Shown here piece by piece: positions 1 through 5,468 of a stretch of 5,468 bases of DNA. The position numbers and the translations under genes are program-made. The notes below the pieces were generated by a model. That model had not been told where the DNA came from, searched no databases, and worked only from the letters and a program-made list of their open reading frames with translations. Source of the stretch: Solirubrobacteraceae bacterium (GTDB lineage: Bacteria; Actinomycetota; Thermoleophilia; Solirubrobacterales; Solirubrobacteraceae); contig JAUJME010000116.1 of the NCBI GenBank assembly GCA_030447005.1, positions 1 through 5,468 of the forward strand. The letters run 5' to 3'. The first letter of the stretch is position 1; the number at the start of each line of letters is the position of its first letter.

Positions 1-253
1 GCGCGAGGCGCGGCTGCGCGAGTTCCGCGTCGACTCGGTCACCGGTGGCCAGGACGCGCTCGGCGAGGCCTCCGTCGTGCTCGAGCTCGCGGGGCAGTCC
101 GCGGCGGGCCAGGGCGTCTCGACCGACATCATCGAGGCGGCCGCGCTCGCCTACGTCCGCGCGCTCTCAAACGCCGAGCGGCGGGTGGAGGCGGCGGCCG
201 AGGCGGCGACCTCGGAAGGCCCGTCGGAGCCCGAGCTCACGCCGACGCCCTAG
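1..253 (+). CDS. leuA: 2-isopropylmalate synthase, C-terminal fragment (5' end outside window)
   Basis: This is the 3' end of leuA, read in the frame that starts at base 2 and ends at TAG 251-253. LeuA condenses acetyl-CoA with 2-oxoisovalerate in the first committed step of leucine synthesis, in the cytoplasm. Only about 83 residues are present, all from the C-terminal LeuA dimer/allosteric domain where leucine binds. The supporting signature is FRVDSVTGGQDALGEASVVL followed by GQGVSTDIIEAAALAYVRAL; the G-x-G-x-x-TDI-x-E-A and AYVRAL-N segments are typical of this domain. The catalytic TIM barrel lies upstream of the window. After the domain there is an Ala/Glu/Pro-rich tail of roughly 25 residues, probably disordered. 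The same domain occurs in citramalate and homocitrate synthases, so the exact substrate is inferred, but leuCD downstream support LeuA. The stop overlaps that of the convergent patatin gene. Confidence 0.9.
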   Translation, partial: REARLREFRVDSVTGGQDALGEASVVLELAGQSAAGQGVSTDIIEAAALAYVRALSNAERRVEAAAEAATSEGPSEPELTPTP

Positions 254-1146
254 TCGCGCGCCAGCGCCCGGCCCTGCCTCCACGCCGCGTCGAGCACCCG
301 CTCGACCCGCCGCGCGTCCATCAGGTTCGGGCCCATCGCACGCGACGCCCCGGCGTCGGGCGCGATGATGCGGACGCGCGCGCCGCGGCTGCGCAGCGCG
401 AGCGCCTCGGCGGCCGTCGCGCCGATCGACCACGGCCGCAGCGCGCTCGAGGCGGCGGTGGGATTGAGGCAGAGGACCTCCGTGCCGCGCCCCGCCGGCG
501 CGACGTCGAGGTTGGATCCGCTCCACGCGCCGCCGTCGACGTACTCGCGCCCGCCGATGCGCACCGGGGCGAACACCCACGGGATAGAGCACGAGGCGAG
601 CACCGCGTCGCGCACGGTCGCCTTGGGTGCGCCGGGGGCCCCGAAGACCACGCGCCGGCCCGTGCGGCGGTCGACCGCGGTGATCCGCAGGCGGCCGTCG
701 AAGCGGGCGCCCAGGCCGTCGATGAGGCGGCCGAGCCCGCCGAGGTCGCGCTCCGCGCGCCCCGCGGTCGAGAGGGCCGCCGCGCGCAGCACGGCGCCGC
801 CGGGCGCGGCGCCCGCGAGCGCGAGCGGGGCCAGCGGCGTGGCGGCGGCGGCGCCGGCGCGCACGAGGCCGGCGAGCACCCGGCTGCGCGAGGGAACCGG
901 CGCGTCGTCGACCGCCTCGGCGTAGCGGCGCTCGGCCCGCGCGCCGGCCTCGGGCCGCTTCCCGGCGGCGAGCACGGACGCGACGATCGAGCCCGCGGAG
1001 GTCCCGACGAAGCACTCGCACGCCCGGAAGTCGAGGCCCGAGACCGACTCGGCGCCGGCCAGGAGGCCGCGCATCCAGGCCTCGCCGAGCGTCCCGCCGC
1101 CCGCGAGGACGAGGACGTCGGGACGGGTGCGCAGCGGCTCGCTCAT
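250..1146 (-). CDS. patatin-like phospholipase family protein
   Basis: A 298-residue serine lipid acyl hydrolase of the patatin fold, which uses a Ser-Asp dyad. All three hallmarks are visible: the oxyanion-hole loop GGGTLG at residues 16-21, the nucleophile elbow GTSAGS with Ser50, and the catalytic Asp204 in VDGG (203-206). A segment SCSIPWVFAPV (185-195) precedes the DGG motif, as is usual in the family. No signal peptide is seen, so a cytoplasmic or membrane-peripheral location is likely. Residues about 89-125 are rich in Ala, Leu and Gly and could contact membrane. The ATG at 1146-1144 was chosen because it leads directly into PDVLVLAGGG; another ATG eight codons upstream (1170) only adds a short non-conserved leader. 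No clear Shine-Dalgarno sequence precedes it, so it may be leaderless. The gene is divergent from the secreted hydrolase and convergent with leuA. The natural substrate cannot be told from sequence. Confidence 0.92.
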   Translation of the reverse strand: MSEPLRTRPDVLVLAGGGTLGEAWMRGLLAGAESVSGLDFRACECFVGTSAGSIVASVLAAGKRPEAGARAERRYAEAVDDAPVPSRSRVLAGLVRAGAAAATPLAPLALAGAAPGGAVLRAAALSTAGRAERDLGGLGRLIDGLGARFDGRLRITAVDRRTGRRVVFGAPGAPKATVRDAVLASCSIPWVFAPVRIGGREYVDGGAWSGSNLDVAPAGRGTEVLCLNPTAASSALRPWSIGATAAEALALRSRGARVRIIAPDAGASRAMGPNLMDARRVERVLDAAWRQGRALARD

Positions 1147-1147
1147 G

Positions 1148-1169
1148 TGCGTCAGCGTACGGTGGCGCA
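1148..1169. promoter_or_regulatory. 22-bp imperfect palindrome in the divergent intergenic region (candidate operator)
   Basis: The dyad is centred on the perfect hexamer CGTACG (1156-1161), with outer arms TGCG (1148-1151) and CGCA (1166-1169). The inner pairs at 1153-1154 and 1163-1164 also match, giving 9 of 11 paired positions. It begins one base upstream of the patatin start codon and about 33 bases upstream of the hydrolase start. A repressor bound here would cover the patatin start region and could also affect the hydrolase promoter. On the minus strand the inner part reads TACGCT, a possible -10 element seven bases before the patatin ATG. The symmetry is seen directly; regulator binding is inference. 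Confidence 0.4.
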
Positions 1170-1182
1170 ACCTCGACCCGAT

Positions 1183-1195
1183 AAAGGGGTATTAC
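1183..1195 (+). promoter_or_regulatory. possible ribosome-binding site or -10 element for the secreted hydrolase
   Basis: AAAGGGG at 1183-1189 is a Shine-Dalgarno-like purine run 12 bases before the GTG at 1202, somewhat far for an ideal site. The adjacent TATTAC (1190-1195) resembles a -10 hexamer and is placed so that transcription would begin near 1202, which would make the mRNA leaderless. The two readings are largely exclusive. No convincing -35 box is found at the right spacing for TATTAC. Both readings support the GTG at 1202 as the start. Confidence 0.35.
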
Positions 1196-1201
1196 GCCTT
1201 T

Positions 1202-3367
1202 GTGAACGTCTCCCCGTTGCGCTCCCTCCTGCCCGCGGTCCTCGCCGCCGCGCTCCTGCTCCCCGCCGCCGCCGCGCACGCCGCGGCCCCCGCCGCAGTC
1301 TTCGGCGGCAAGGTCCCCTGCAAGCCGCAGGAGGGCGTGGTCTTCTGCCAGGGCTCGGCCGCCACGCGCGTTCCGACCTTCGACAGGGTGCCGCTCGACG
1401 TCAACGTCGCGCTGCCGGCCGACGCCACCGGCCGCCTGCCGCTCGTCGTCCTCCTGCACGGCTACGGCGGGCGCAAGCAGAGCTTCACGACCGCGGCCAA
1501 GTGGGCGCGCAAGGGCTACGCCGTCCTCACCTACACGGCGCGCGGGTTCAACGAGTCCTGCGGCACGCCGCCCAACCGCAACGATCCCGTCTGCGTCGAG
1601 CGCGGCTGGGTCCGGCTCGCCGACTCGCGCTACGAGGTCCGCGACACCCAGCACCTCGCCGGCGTCCTCGTCGACGAGGGCATCGCCGACCCGCAGCGCA
1701 TCGGCCCGACCGGCCCGTCCTACGCCGGCGGCCAGTCGCTCTCGCTCGCCCTGCTCAAGGACCGCATCCTCGACACGGACGACAAGCTCAAGCCGTGGAC
1801 GAGCCCCAAGGGCGAGCCGATGCGCATCGCGGCGGCGGCGCCGTGGATCCCGTGGTCCGACCTCGTCTACTCGCTCGTCCCGAACGGGCGCACGCTCGAC
1901 TACGTCCTGCACAAGCCGACCGACTCGTTCAACCCGCCGGGCGTGATGAAGGAGTCCTTCGTCAGCGGCCTGTACGCCGCCGGCGAGGCGACGGGCCAGT
2001 ACGCGCCGCCGCGCGTCGACCCGGACGCCGACCTGCGCGTCTGGTACCCGCGCGTCCAGGCCGGCGAGCCCTACTCCGATCCGCTGGCGCTCGACATCTT
2101 CAGCGAGATCTCGGCCCACCACCAGGCCTTCTCGCTCCCCGTGCCGGCCGGCGGCGTCCCGCCGCTGTTCATCTCCAACGGCTTCACCGACGACCTGTTC
2201 CCGGTCGACGAGGCGCTGCGGATGGTCAACCGGCTGCGCGACGAGTCGCCCAGCACCCCGATCCGCCAGCTCCACATGGACTACGGCCACCAGCGCGGCC
2301 AGAACAAGAAGGCCGACACCGACCTGCTCGAGCAGCGGATCATGGAGTGGTTCGACCACCACCTCAAGGGCGAGGGCGCGCCGCCGGCCCAGGTGGTCGA
2401 GACCCGCACCCAGACCTGCCCGAAGGACGCGCCGTCGGCCACCTTCGTGGCCCGCACCTGGGGCGAGCTGCACCCGGGTGAGGTGCGCCTGGTCGAGCCG
2501 GCCGCCAAGAGCCTCAACTCGGCCGGCGGCAACGAGACGGTGTCGCGGACGGTCGACCCGATCGCCGGCGGCGGCGCCTGCGCGACGACCAGCGCGAACG
2601 ACATCCCGCAGACGGCGACCTACCGGTTCCCCAAGGTGACCGGCGACGGCTACACGCTGCTCGGCTCGCCGACCGTCGTCGCCGACCTGACGACGAGCGG
2701 GGCCAACCCCCAGGTCAACGCGCGGCTGTGGGACGTCTCGCCCGACGGCTCGAGCCAGACGCTCGTGGCCCGCGCCATCTACCGGCCGGAGGCGAGCGGC
2801 CGCCAGGTCTTCCAGCTGCACTCCAATGGCTACCGCTTCAAGGCCGGCCACACCCCGAAGCTCGAGCTGCTCGGCCGCGACGCCCCCTACTCGCGGCCGT
2901 CGAACGGCCCGTTCAGCGTCGCGGTGGCCAACGCCGACCTCCGCCTGCCGGTGGCCGAGGCGCCGGGCGGCCAGGTCGGGCGCCCCGCCGACCCGGTCCT
3001 CCCCAAGGGCGCGGCGTTCGCCCGGGACGCACGGGTCCCGGGGACCCAGCCCGCGCCGATCGCCACCTCCGGCAAGCCGGCGGCCGCACCCGTCTCGCGC
3101 CGCGTCTCCGTCCGCACGCGCTACCAGCGCCGCGCGCGCGGGCGATGCGGCGGGGCGACGCTCCGCCTCAGCGGCGCGGGCCTCGCCGGGGCGCGGACGG
3201 TCGACGCCCTGCTCGGCGGCCGGCGGATCGCGCGCGACACGCGCGCGCCGTTCAAGCTGCGGCTGCGCGGCTCGAAGGTCCGGCGGGCCAAGCGGATCGC
3301 GGTGCGGATCACGCGCACGGACGGCAGCCGCCGGACGATCGTCCGCCGGCTCCGCCGCTGCCGCTAG
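1202..3367 (+). CDS. secreted alpha/beta hydrolase, CocE/NonD or peptidase S15 type, with Arg-rich C-terminal module
   Basis: A 721-residue exported hydrolase. The GTG start at 1202 leads straight into a signal peptide: Arg7, a hydrophobic core at about 8-25, and likely cleavage after AHA (25-27). An ATG at 1145 would add 19 residues ahead of it and is less likely. The catalytic domain (about 40-395) has HGYGG (86-90), the nucleophile elbow GPSYAGG with Ser173 (the Ser-Tyr pair is typical of S15/CocE enzymes), Asp330 in GFTDDLFP (327-334), His363 in DYGH, and WFDHHLKG (383-390) at its end. Next comes a region matching the beta-sandwich C-terminal domain of X-Pro dipeptidyl peptidases and cocaine esterase (about 400-595). 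A Pro/Ala-rich linker then leads to a strongly basic module (about 631-721) with two cysteines. Eight cysteines in all suggest disulfides outside the cell. The substrate, ester or peptide, cannot be assigned. The gene is divergent from the patatin gene. Confidence 0.88.
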   Translation: MNVSPLRSLLPAVLAAALLLPAAAAHAAAPAAVFGGKVPCKPQEGVVFCQGSAATRVPTFDRVPLDVNVALPADATGRLPLVVLLHGYGGRKQSFTTAAKWARKGYAVLTYTARGFNESCGTPPNRNDPVCVERGWVRLADSRYEVRDTQHLAGVLVDEGIADPQRIGPTGPSYAGGQSLSLALLKDRILDTDDKLKPWTSPKGEPMRIAAAAPWIPWSDLVYSLVPNGRTLDYVLHKPTDSFNPPGVMKESFVSGLYAAGEATGQYAPPRVDPDADLRVWYPRVQAGEPYSDPLALDIFSEISAHHQAFSLPVPAGGVPPLFISNGFTDDLFPVDEALRMVNRLRDESPSTPIRQLHMDYGHQRGQNKKADTDLLEQRIMEWFDHHLKGEGAPPAQVVETRTQTCPKDAPSATFVARTWGELHPGEVRLVEPAAKSLNSAGGNETVSRTVDPIAGGGACATTSANDIPQTATYRFPKVTGDGYTLLGSPTVVADLTTSGANPQVNARLWDVSPDGSSQTLVARAIYRPEASGRQVFQLHSNGYRFKAGHTPKLELLGRDAPYSRPSNGPFSVAVANADLRLPVAEAPGGQVGRPADPVLPKGAAFARDARVPGTQPAPIATSGKPAAAPVSRRVSVRTRYQRRARGRCGGATLRLSGAGLAGARTVDALLGGRRIARDTRAPFKLRLRGSKVRRAKRIAVRITRTDGSRRTIVRRLRRCR
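3326..3351. repeat. 26-bp near-perfect palindrome at the 3' end of the hydrolase gene
   Basis: The core CGGACGATCGTCCG (3332-3345) is a perfect 14-bp palindrome. It is flanked by one mismatched C/C pair and then by AGCCG (3326-3330) and CGGCT (3347-3351), so 12 of 13 positions pair. It lies in the last codons of the hydrolase and ends 13 bases before the stop. As RNA it could fold into a strong hairpin with a GAUC loop. There is no following T-run, so it is not a classical intrinsic terminator. It is also about 58 bases upstream of the regulator start, within reach of a promoter-associated binding protein. The region encodes an Arg-rich peptide, and repeated CGN codons may account for part of the symmetry. 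Confidence 0.45.
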
Positions 3368-3370
3368 CCG

Positions 3371-3396
3371 TTCGTACGCGATAACATACGGACGTA
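3371..3396 (+). promoter_or_regulatory. candidate promoter and operator of the regulator-leuCD unit
   Basis: This 29-base gap is locally AT-richer than its surroundings. TAACAT (3382-3387) fits a -10 element placed so that transcription would begin at or just before the ATG at 3397, suggesting a leaderless mRNA; no good -35 box is seen. Overlapping it are TACG/CGTA half-sites: CGTACG at 3373-3378 and the inverted pair TACG-GA-CGTA at 3387-3396, with centres 16 bp apart. An XRE-type repressor commonly binds such short dyads over its own promoter. The repeats are seen directly; the promoter and autoregulation are inferred. Confidence 0.4.
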
Positions 3397-3996
3397 ATGG
3401 CCGCCGCCTCAGCGCCCACCGAGCCCAACGTCACCTCCCTCGGGCCGCGCGTCCGCGCGCTGCGCGAGGCGATGGACCTCTCGCTGCGCGATCTCGCCGA
3501 CCGCTCGGGCGTCTCCGCGCCGATGCTCTCGCAGGTCGAGCGGGGGGAGACGAGCCCCACGCTGCACACCGCCGCCCGCATCGCCGCCGGGCTCGAGCTG
3601 CGGCTCTCCCAGCTCCTGCGGCTCGACGAGGGCGCCGGGCACGTCCAGGTCGTCCGCGCCGGCGAGCGCCACCGGGGCGGAGGGACGGGCGGGCACCGCT
3701 ACGAGATCCTCACCCCGCCGCTGCCCGGCCTGCGCGCCGAGCTGGCCCGCCACCGGATCGCCCCGGGCGCGGCGACGGGAGGACCGGACGACCCGCCGCG
3801 CCACGAGGCCGGCTCGCGGGAGACCGCGCTGGTCGAGTCGGGCACCGTCGTGCTCGACATCGACGGCGAGCGCCACGAGCTCGCCGCCGGCGACTGCGTG
3901 ACCTTCGACGCCGACCTGTCGCACCACTTCGAGAACGCCGGCGATGAGGAAGCCACCCTGATCGCCGTGGTCTGCGCGGGACTGCGCCGCTCGTGA
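3397..3996 (+). CDS. XRE-family transcriptional regulator with C-terminal cupin sensor domain
   Basis: A 199-residue cytoplasmic DNA-binding protein. Residues about 15-75 form an HTH_3/XRE domain: [20 protein letters not shown], then [20 protein letters not shown], which holds the recognition helix, and a last helix ending in LSQLLRL. A linker leads to a cupin_2 beta-barrel at about 130-192, with [20 protein letters not shown], the GD turn at 165-166, and His176/His177 before ENAG. The first cupin motif has a single His (136) rather than HxH, so the metal site is incomplete; members of this regulator class often bind a small-molecule ligand instead. The ligand is not predictable here. Length and domain order are normal for XRE-cupin proteins. 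The ATG at 3397 lies just ahead of the HTH; no clear Shine-Dalgarno is present, so leaderless translation is possible. The gene overlaps leuC by four bases and so probably shares its mRNA, making leuCD candidate targets. Confidence 0.93.
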   Translation: MAAASAPTEPNVTSLGPRVRALREAMDLSLRDLADRSGVSAPMLSQVERGETSPTLHTAARIAAGLELRLSQLLRLDEGAGHVQVVRAGERHRGGGTGGHRYEILTPPLPGLRAELARHRIAPGAATGGPDDPPRHEAGSRETALVESGTVVLDIDGERHELAAGDCVTFDADLSHHFENAGDEEATLIAVVCAGLRRS

Positions 3997-5381
3997 CCAC
4001 TGCCGCCACCACCCTGTTCGACAAGCTGTGGGCCGCGCACGAGGTCGCGCCCGGGCTGATCTACATCGACCTCCACCTCGTCCACGAGGTCACGAGCCCG
4101 CAGGCGTTCGACGCGCTGCGGATGGCCGGCCGCCCCGTCCGCCGCCCGGACCGCACGCTGGCCACCGCCGACCACAACGTCCCGACGGACGGCACCCCCG
4201 TCGCCGCTCAGATACACGACGCTCTTTCCCGCGTGCAGGTCGAGACGCTCGAGCGCAACTGCGCGGAGTTCGGGATCCCCGTCTACTCGCTGGGCTCCGA
4301 CCGCCAGGGCATCGTCCACGTCATCGGGCCCGAGCTCGGCGTCACCCAGCCGGGTATGACCATCGTCTGCGGGGACTCCCACACCGCCACCCACGGCGCC
4401 TTCGGGGCCCTGGCCTTCGGGATCGGGACGAGCGAGGTCGAGCACGTGCTCGCCACCCAGACCCTCTCCCAGCCCAAGCCCAGGGCGATGCGGATCCGCT
4501 ACGAGGGGGAGCTGGGCTACGGCGTGACCGCCAAGGACCTGATCCTCGCCACCATCGGCGAGCTCGGGACGGGCGGGATGGCCGGGCACGCGGTCGAGTT
4601 CGCCGGGCCGGTGATCGAGCGGCTCTCGATGGAGGGCCGCATGACGATCTGCAACATGACCATCGAGGGCGGCGGCCGGGCCGGGATGATCGCGCCCGAC
4701 GAGACGACCTTCGAGTGGATCCGCGGCCGCCCCGCCGCGCCGGAGGACTTCGACGGAGCGGTGGCGCGATGGCGCGAGCTGAGCACGGACGCGGGCGCGA
4801 CGTTCGACCGCGAGGTGGTCCTCAATGCGAGCGGGGTCTCCCCGGTGGTGACGTGGGGGACGACGCCCGCCATGGTCGCGCCGGTCACCGCCGCCGTCCC
4901 CGAGCCGGCGTCGGAGAGCGACGAGCGCGCGCTGCGGTACATGGGGCTCGAGCCGGGCGTCCCGATCGAGGAGATCGCGCTCGACCGGATCTTCATCGGC
5001 TCGTGCACGAACTCGCGGATCGGCGACCTGCGCGCCGCCGCCGCGGTCGTCAAGGGGCGCAGGGTCGCCCCGACGCTCAAGGCGATGGTCGTCCCGGGCT
5101 CCCAGCAGGTCGCCCGGCAGGCCGAGGCCGAGGGCCTCGACGAGATCTTCCGCGCGGCCGGCTTCGACTGGCGGACCGCGGGCTGCTCCATGTGCCTCGG
5201 CATGAACCCCGACACGCTCTCGCCGCAGGAGCGCTGCGCGTCGACCTCCAACCGCAACTTCGAGGGCCGCCAGGGCCGCGGCGGGCGCACCCACCTGGTC
5301 TCCCCGGAGATGGCCGCCGCCGCTGCGATCGAGGGCCACTTCGTCGACATCCGGACGTGGAACCGGGAGCCCGTCGTCTGA
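3993..5381 (+). CDS. leuC: 3-isopropylmalate dehydratase large subunit
   Basis: LeuC is the iron-sulfur subunit of isopropylmalate isomerase. With LeuD it converts 2-isopropylmalate to 3-isopropylmalate via 2-isopropylmaleate in cytoplasmic leucine synthesis. The 462-residue length matches the family (about 465). Diagnostic segments are [12 protein letters not shown] at the start, [65 protein letters not shown], and [12 protein letters not shown] near the end. The 4Fe-4S ligands are Cys338 (GSCTNSR), Cys398 and Cys401 ([12 protein letters not shown]), with the usual spacing of 60 and 3. The GTG start at 3993 sits within GTGA, overlapping the stop of the XRE-cupin gene; only a weak GGGA lies upstream, so translational coupling is likely. 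Homoaconitase and citraconate hydratase are close relatives, but leuA and leuD nearby favour the leucine role. Confidence 0.97.
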   Translation: MTTAATTLFDKLWAAHEVAPGLIYIDLHLVHEVTSPQAFDALRMAGRPVRRPDRTLATADHNVPTDGTPVAAQIHDALSRVQVETLERNCAEFGIPVYSLGSDRQGIVHVIGPELGVTQPGMTIVCGDSHTATHGAFGALAFGIGTSEVEHVLATQTLSQPKPRAMRIRYEGELGYGVTAKDLILATIGELGTGGMAGHAVEFAGPVIERLSMEGRMTICNMTIEGGGRAGMIAPDETTFEWIRGRPAAPEDFDGAVARWRELSTDAGATFDREVVLNASGVSPVVTWGTTPAMVAPVTAAVPEPASESDERALRYMGLEPGVPIEEIALDRIFIGSCTNSRIGDLRAAAAVVKGRRVAPTLKAMVVPGSQQVARQAEAEGLDEIFRAAGFDWRTAGCSMCLGMNPDTLSPQERCASTSNRNFEGRQGRGGRTHLVSPEMAAAAAIEGHFVDIRTWNREPVV

Positions 5382-5468
5382 TGGAGCCGATCCGCCTCAT
5401 CGAGGGCCCGGTCTCCGTGCTCGACCGCGCGAGCGTCGACACGGACCAGATCATGCCCGCGCGCTACC
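5381..5468 (+). CDS. leuD: 3-isopropylmalate dehydratase small subunit, N-terminal fragment (3' end outside window)
   Basis: The first 29 codons of leuD, the swivel-domain subunit that pairs with LeuC to complete the isomerase active site. The fragment begins [20 protein letters not shown] and contains VDTDQIMPARY, the conserved N-terminal V-D-T-D-x-I-x-P-A-R segment of the family. The ATG shares its A with the TGA stop of leuC (TGATG), a one-base overlap typical of coupled leuCD genes. A Shine-Dalgarno-like GGGAG lies at 5365-5369, 11 bases upstream. The rest of the gene is beyond the window edge, so its integrity cannot be judged. Confidence 0.93.
   Translation, partial: MEPIRLIEGPVSVLDRASVDTDQIMPARY

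Noticed and set aside
198..215. A six-base stem (CCGAGG/CCTCGG) with six-base loop near the leuA end, considered as a terminator.
   Set aside because: It has no T-run, lies inside coding sequence, and short GC stems like this are common by chance at this composition.
1147..2481. A second plus-strand open frame of 444 codons overlapping the hydrolase.
   Set aside because: It is Arg/Pro/Ala-rich with no motif, while the overlapping frame has a signal peptide and a full Ser-Asp-His triad.
167..2851. An 894-codon minus-strand open frame running across the patatin gene and antisense to the secreted hydrolase.
   Set aside because: It is low-complexity Arg/Ala/Gly/Val sequence with no recognisable domain, the usual antisense shadow of a high-GC gene. 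The patatin and hydrolase frames have clear catalytic motifs.
2826..3947. A plus-strand open frame of 373 codons bridging the hydrolase end and the regulator gene.
   Set aside because: It is Arg/Ala/Ser-rich low-complexity sequence out of frame with two well-supported genes; no fusion protein is indicated.
3699..5339. A 546-codon minus-strand open frame antisense to the regulator gene and leuC.
   Set aside because: Its composition is that of a shadow frame, and the opposite strand encodes an unmistakable LeuC with all cluster cysteines.

Overview
The window is very GC-rich (well above 70%), with third codon positions almost all G or C, four-base and one-base gene overlaps, and a GTG start on two of its genes. 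This fits a high-GC actinobacterium. The Arg-rich, two-cysteine tail on a secreted hydrolase resembles tails I associate with Thermoleophilia (Solirubrobacterales-like bacteria). That placement is inference from composition and style, not from a database match.

Layout, left to right. Bases 1-253 are the 3' end of leuA (2-isopropylmalate synthase, allosteric domain) on the plus strand. Its stop overlaps tail-to-tail the stop of a minus-strand patatin-like phospholipase (250-1146). A 55-base divergent gap (1147-1201) holds a 22-bp imperfect palindrome and a possible -10 element. Next on the plus strand is a large secreted alpha/beta hydrolase of the CocE/NonD or peptidase S15 type (1202-3367), whose last codons contain a 26-bp near-perfect palindrome. 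After a 29-base gap with TACG/CGTA inverted repeats comes an XRE-cupin transcriptional regulator (3397-3996), then leuC (3993-5381) and the start of leuD (5381-5468, cut by the window edge). There is no gene-free stretch over 300 bases. I see no rRNA, tRNA, CRISPR array, insertion sequence or phage gene.

How the genes relate. LeuA, LeuC and LeuD all belong to leucine biosynthesis: LeuA makes 2-isopropylmalate, and the LeuCD heterodimer isomerises it to 3-isopropylmalate. leuB is not in the window. The leucine genes share a strand but are split by the divergent lipase/hydrolase pair, which has no obvious metabolic link to them. The most notable arrangement is the XRE-cupin regulator: it is the first gene of the transcription unit that carries leuCD and overlaps leuC by four bases (GTGA). 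It is therefore probably translationally coupled to leuC and a good candidate for local control. Nothing in the window amounts to a demonstrably new biological system; the regulatory layout is the part most worth testing.
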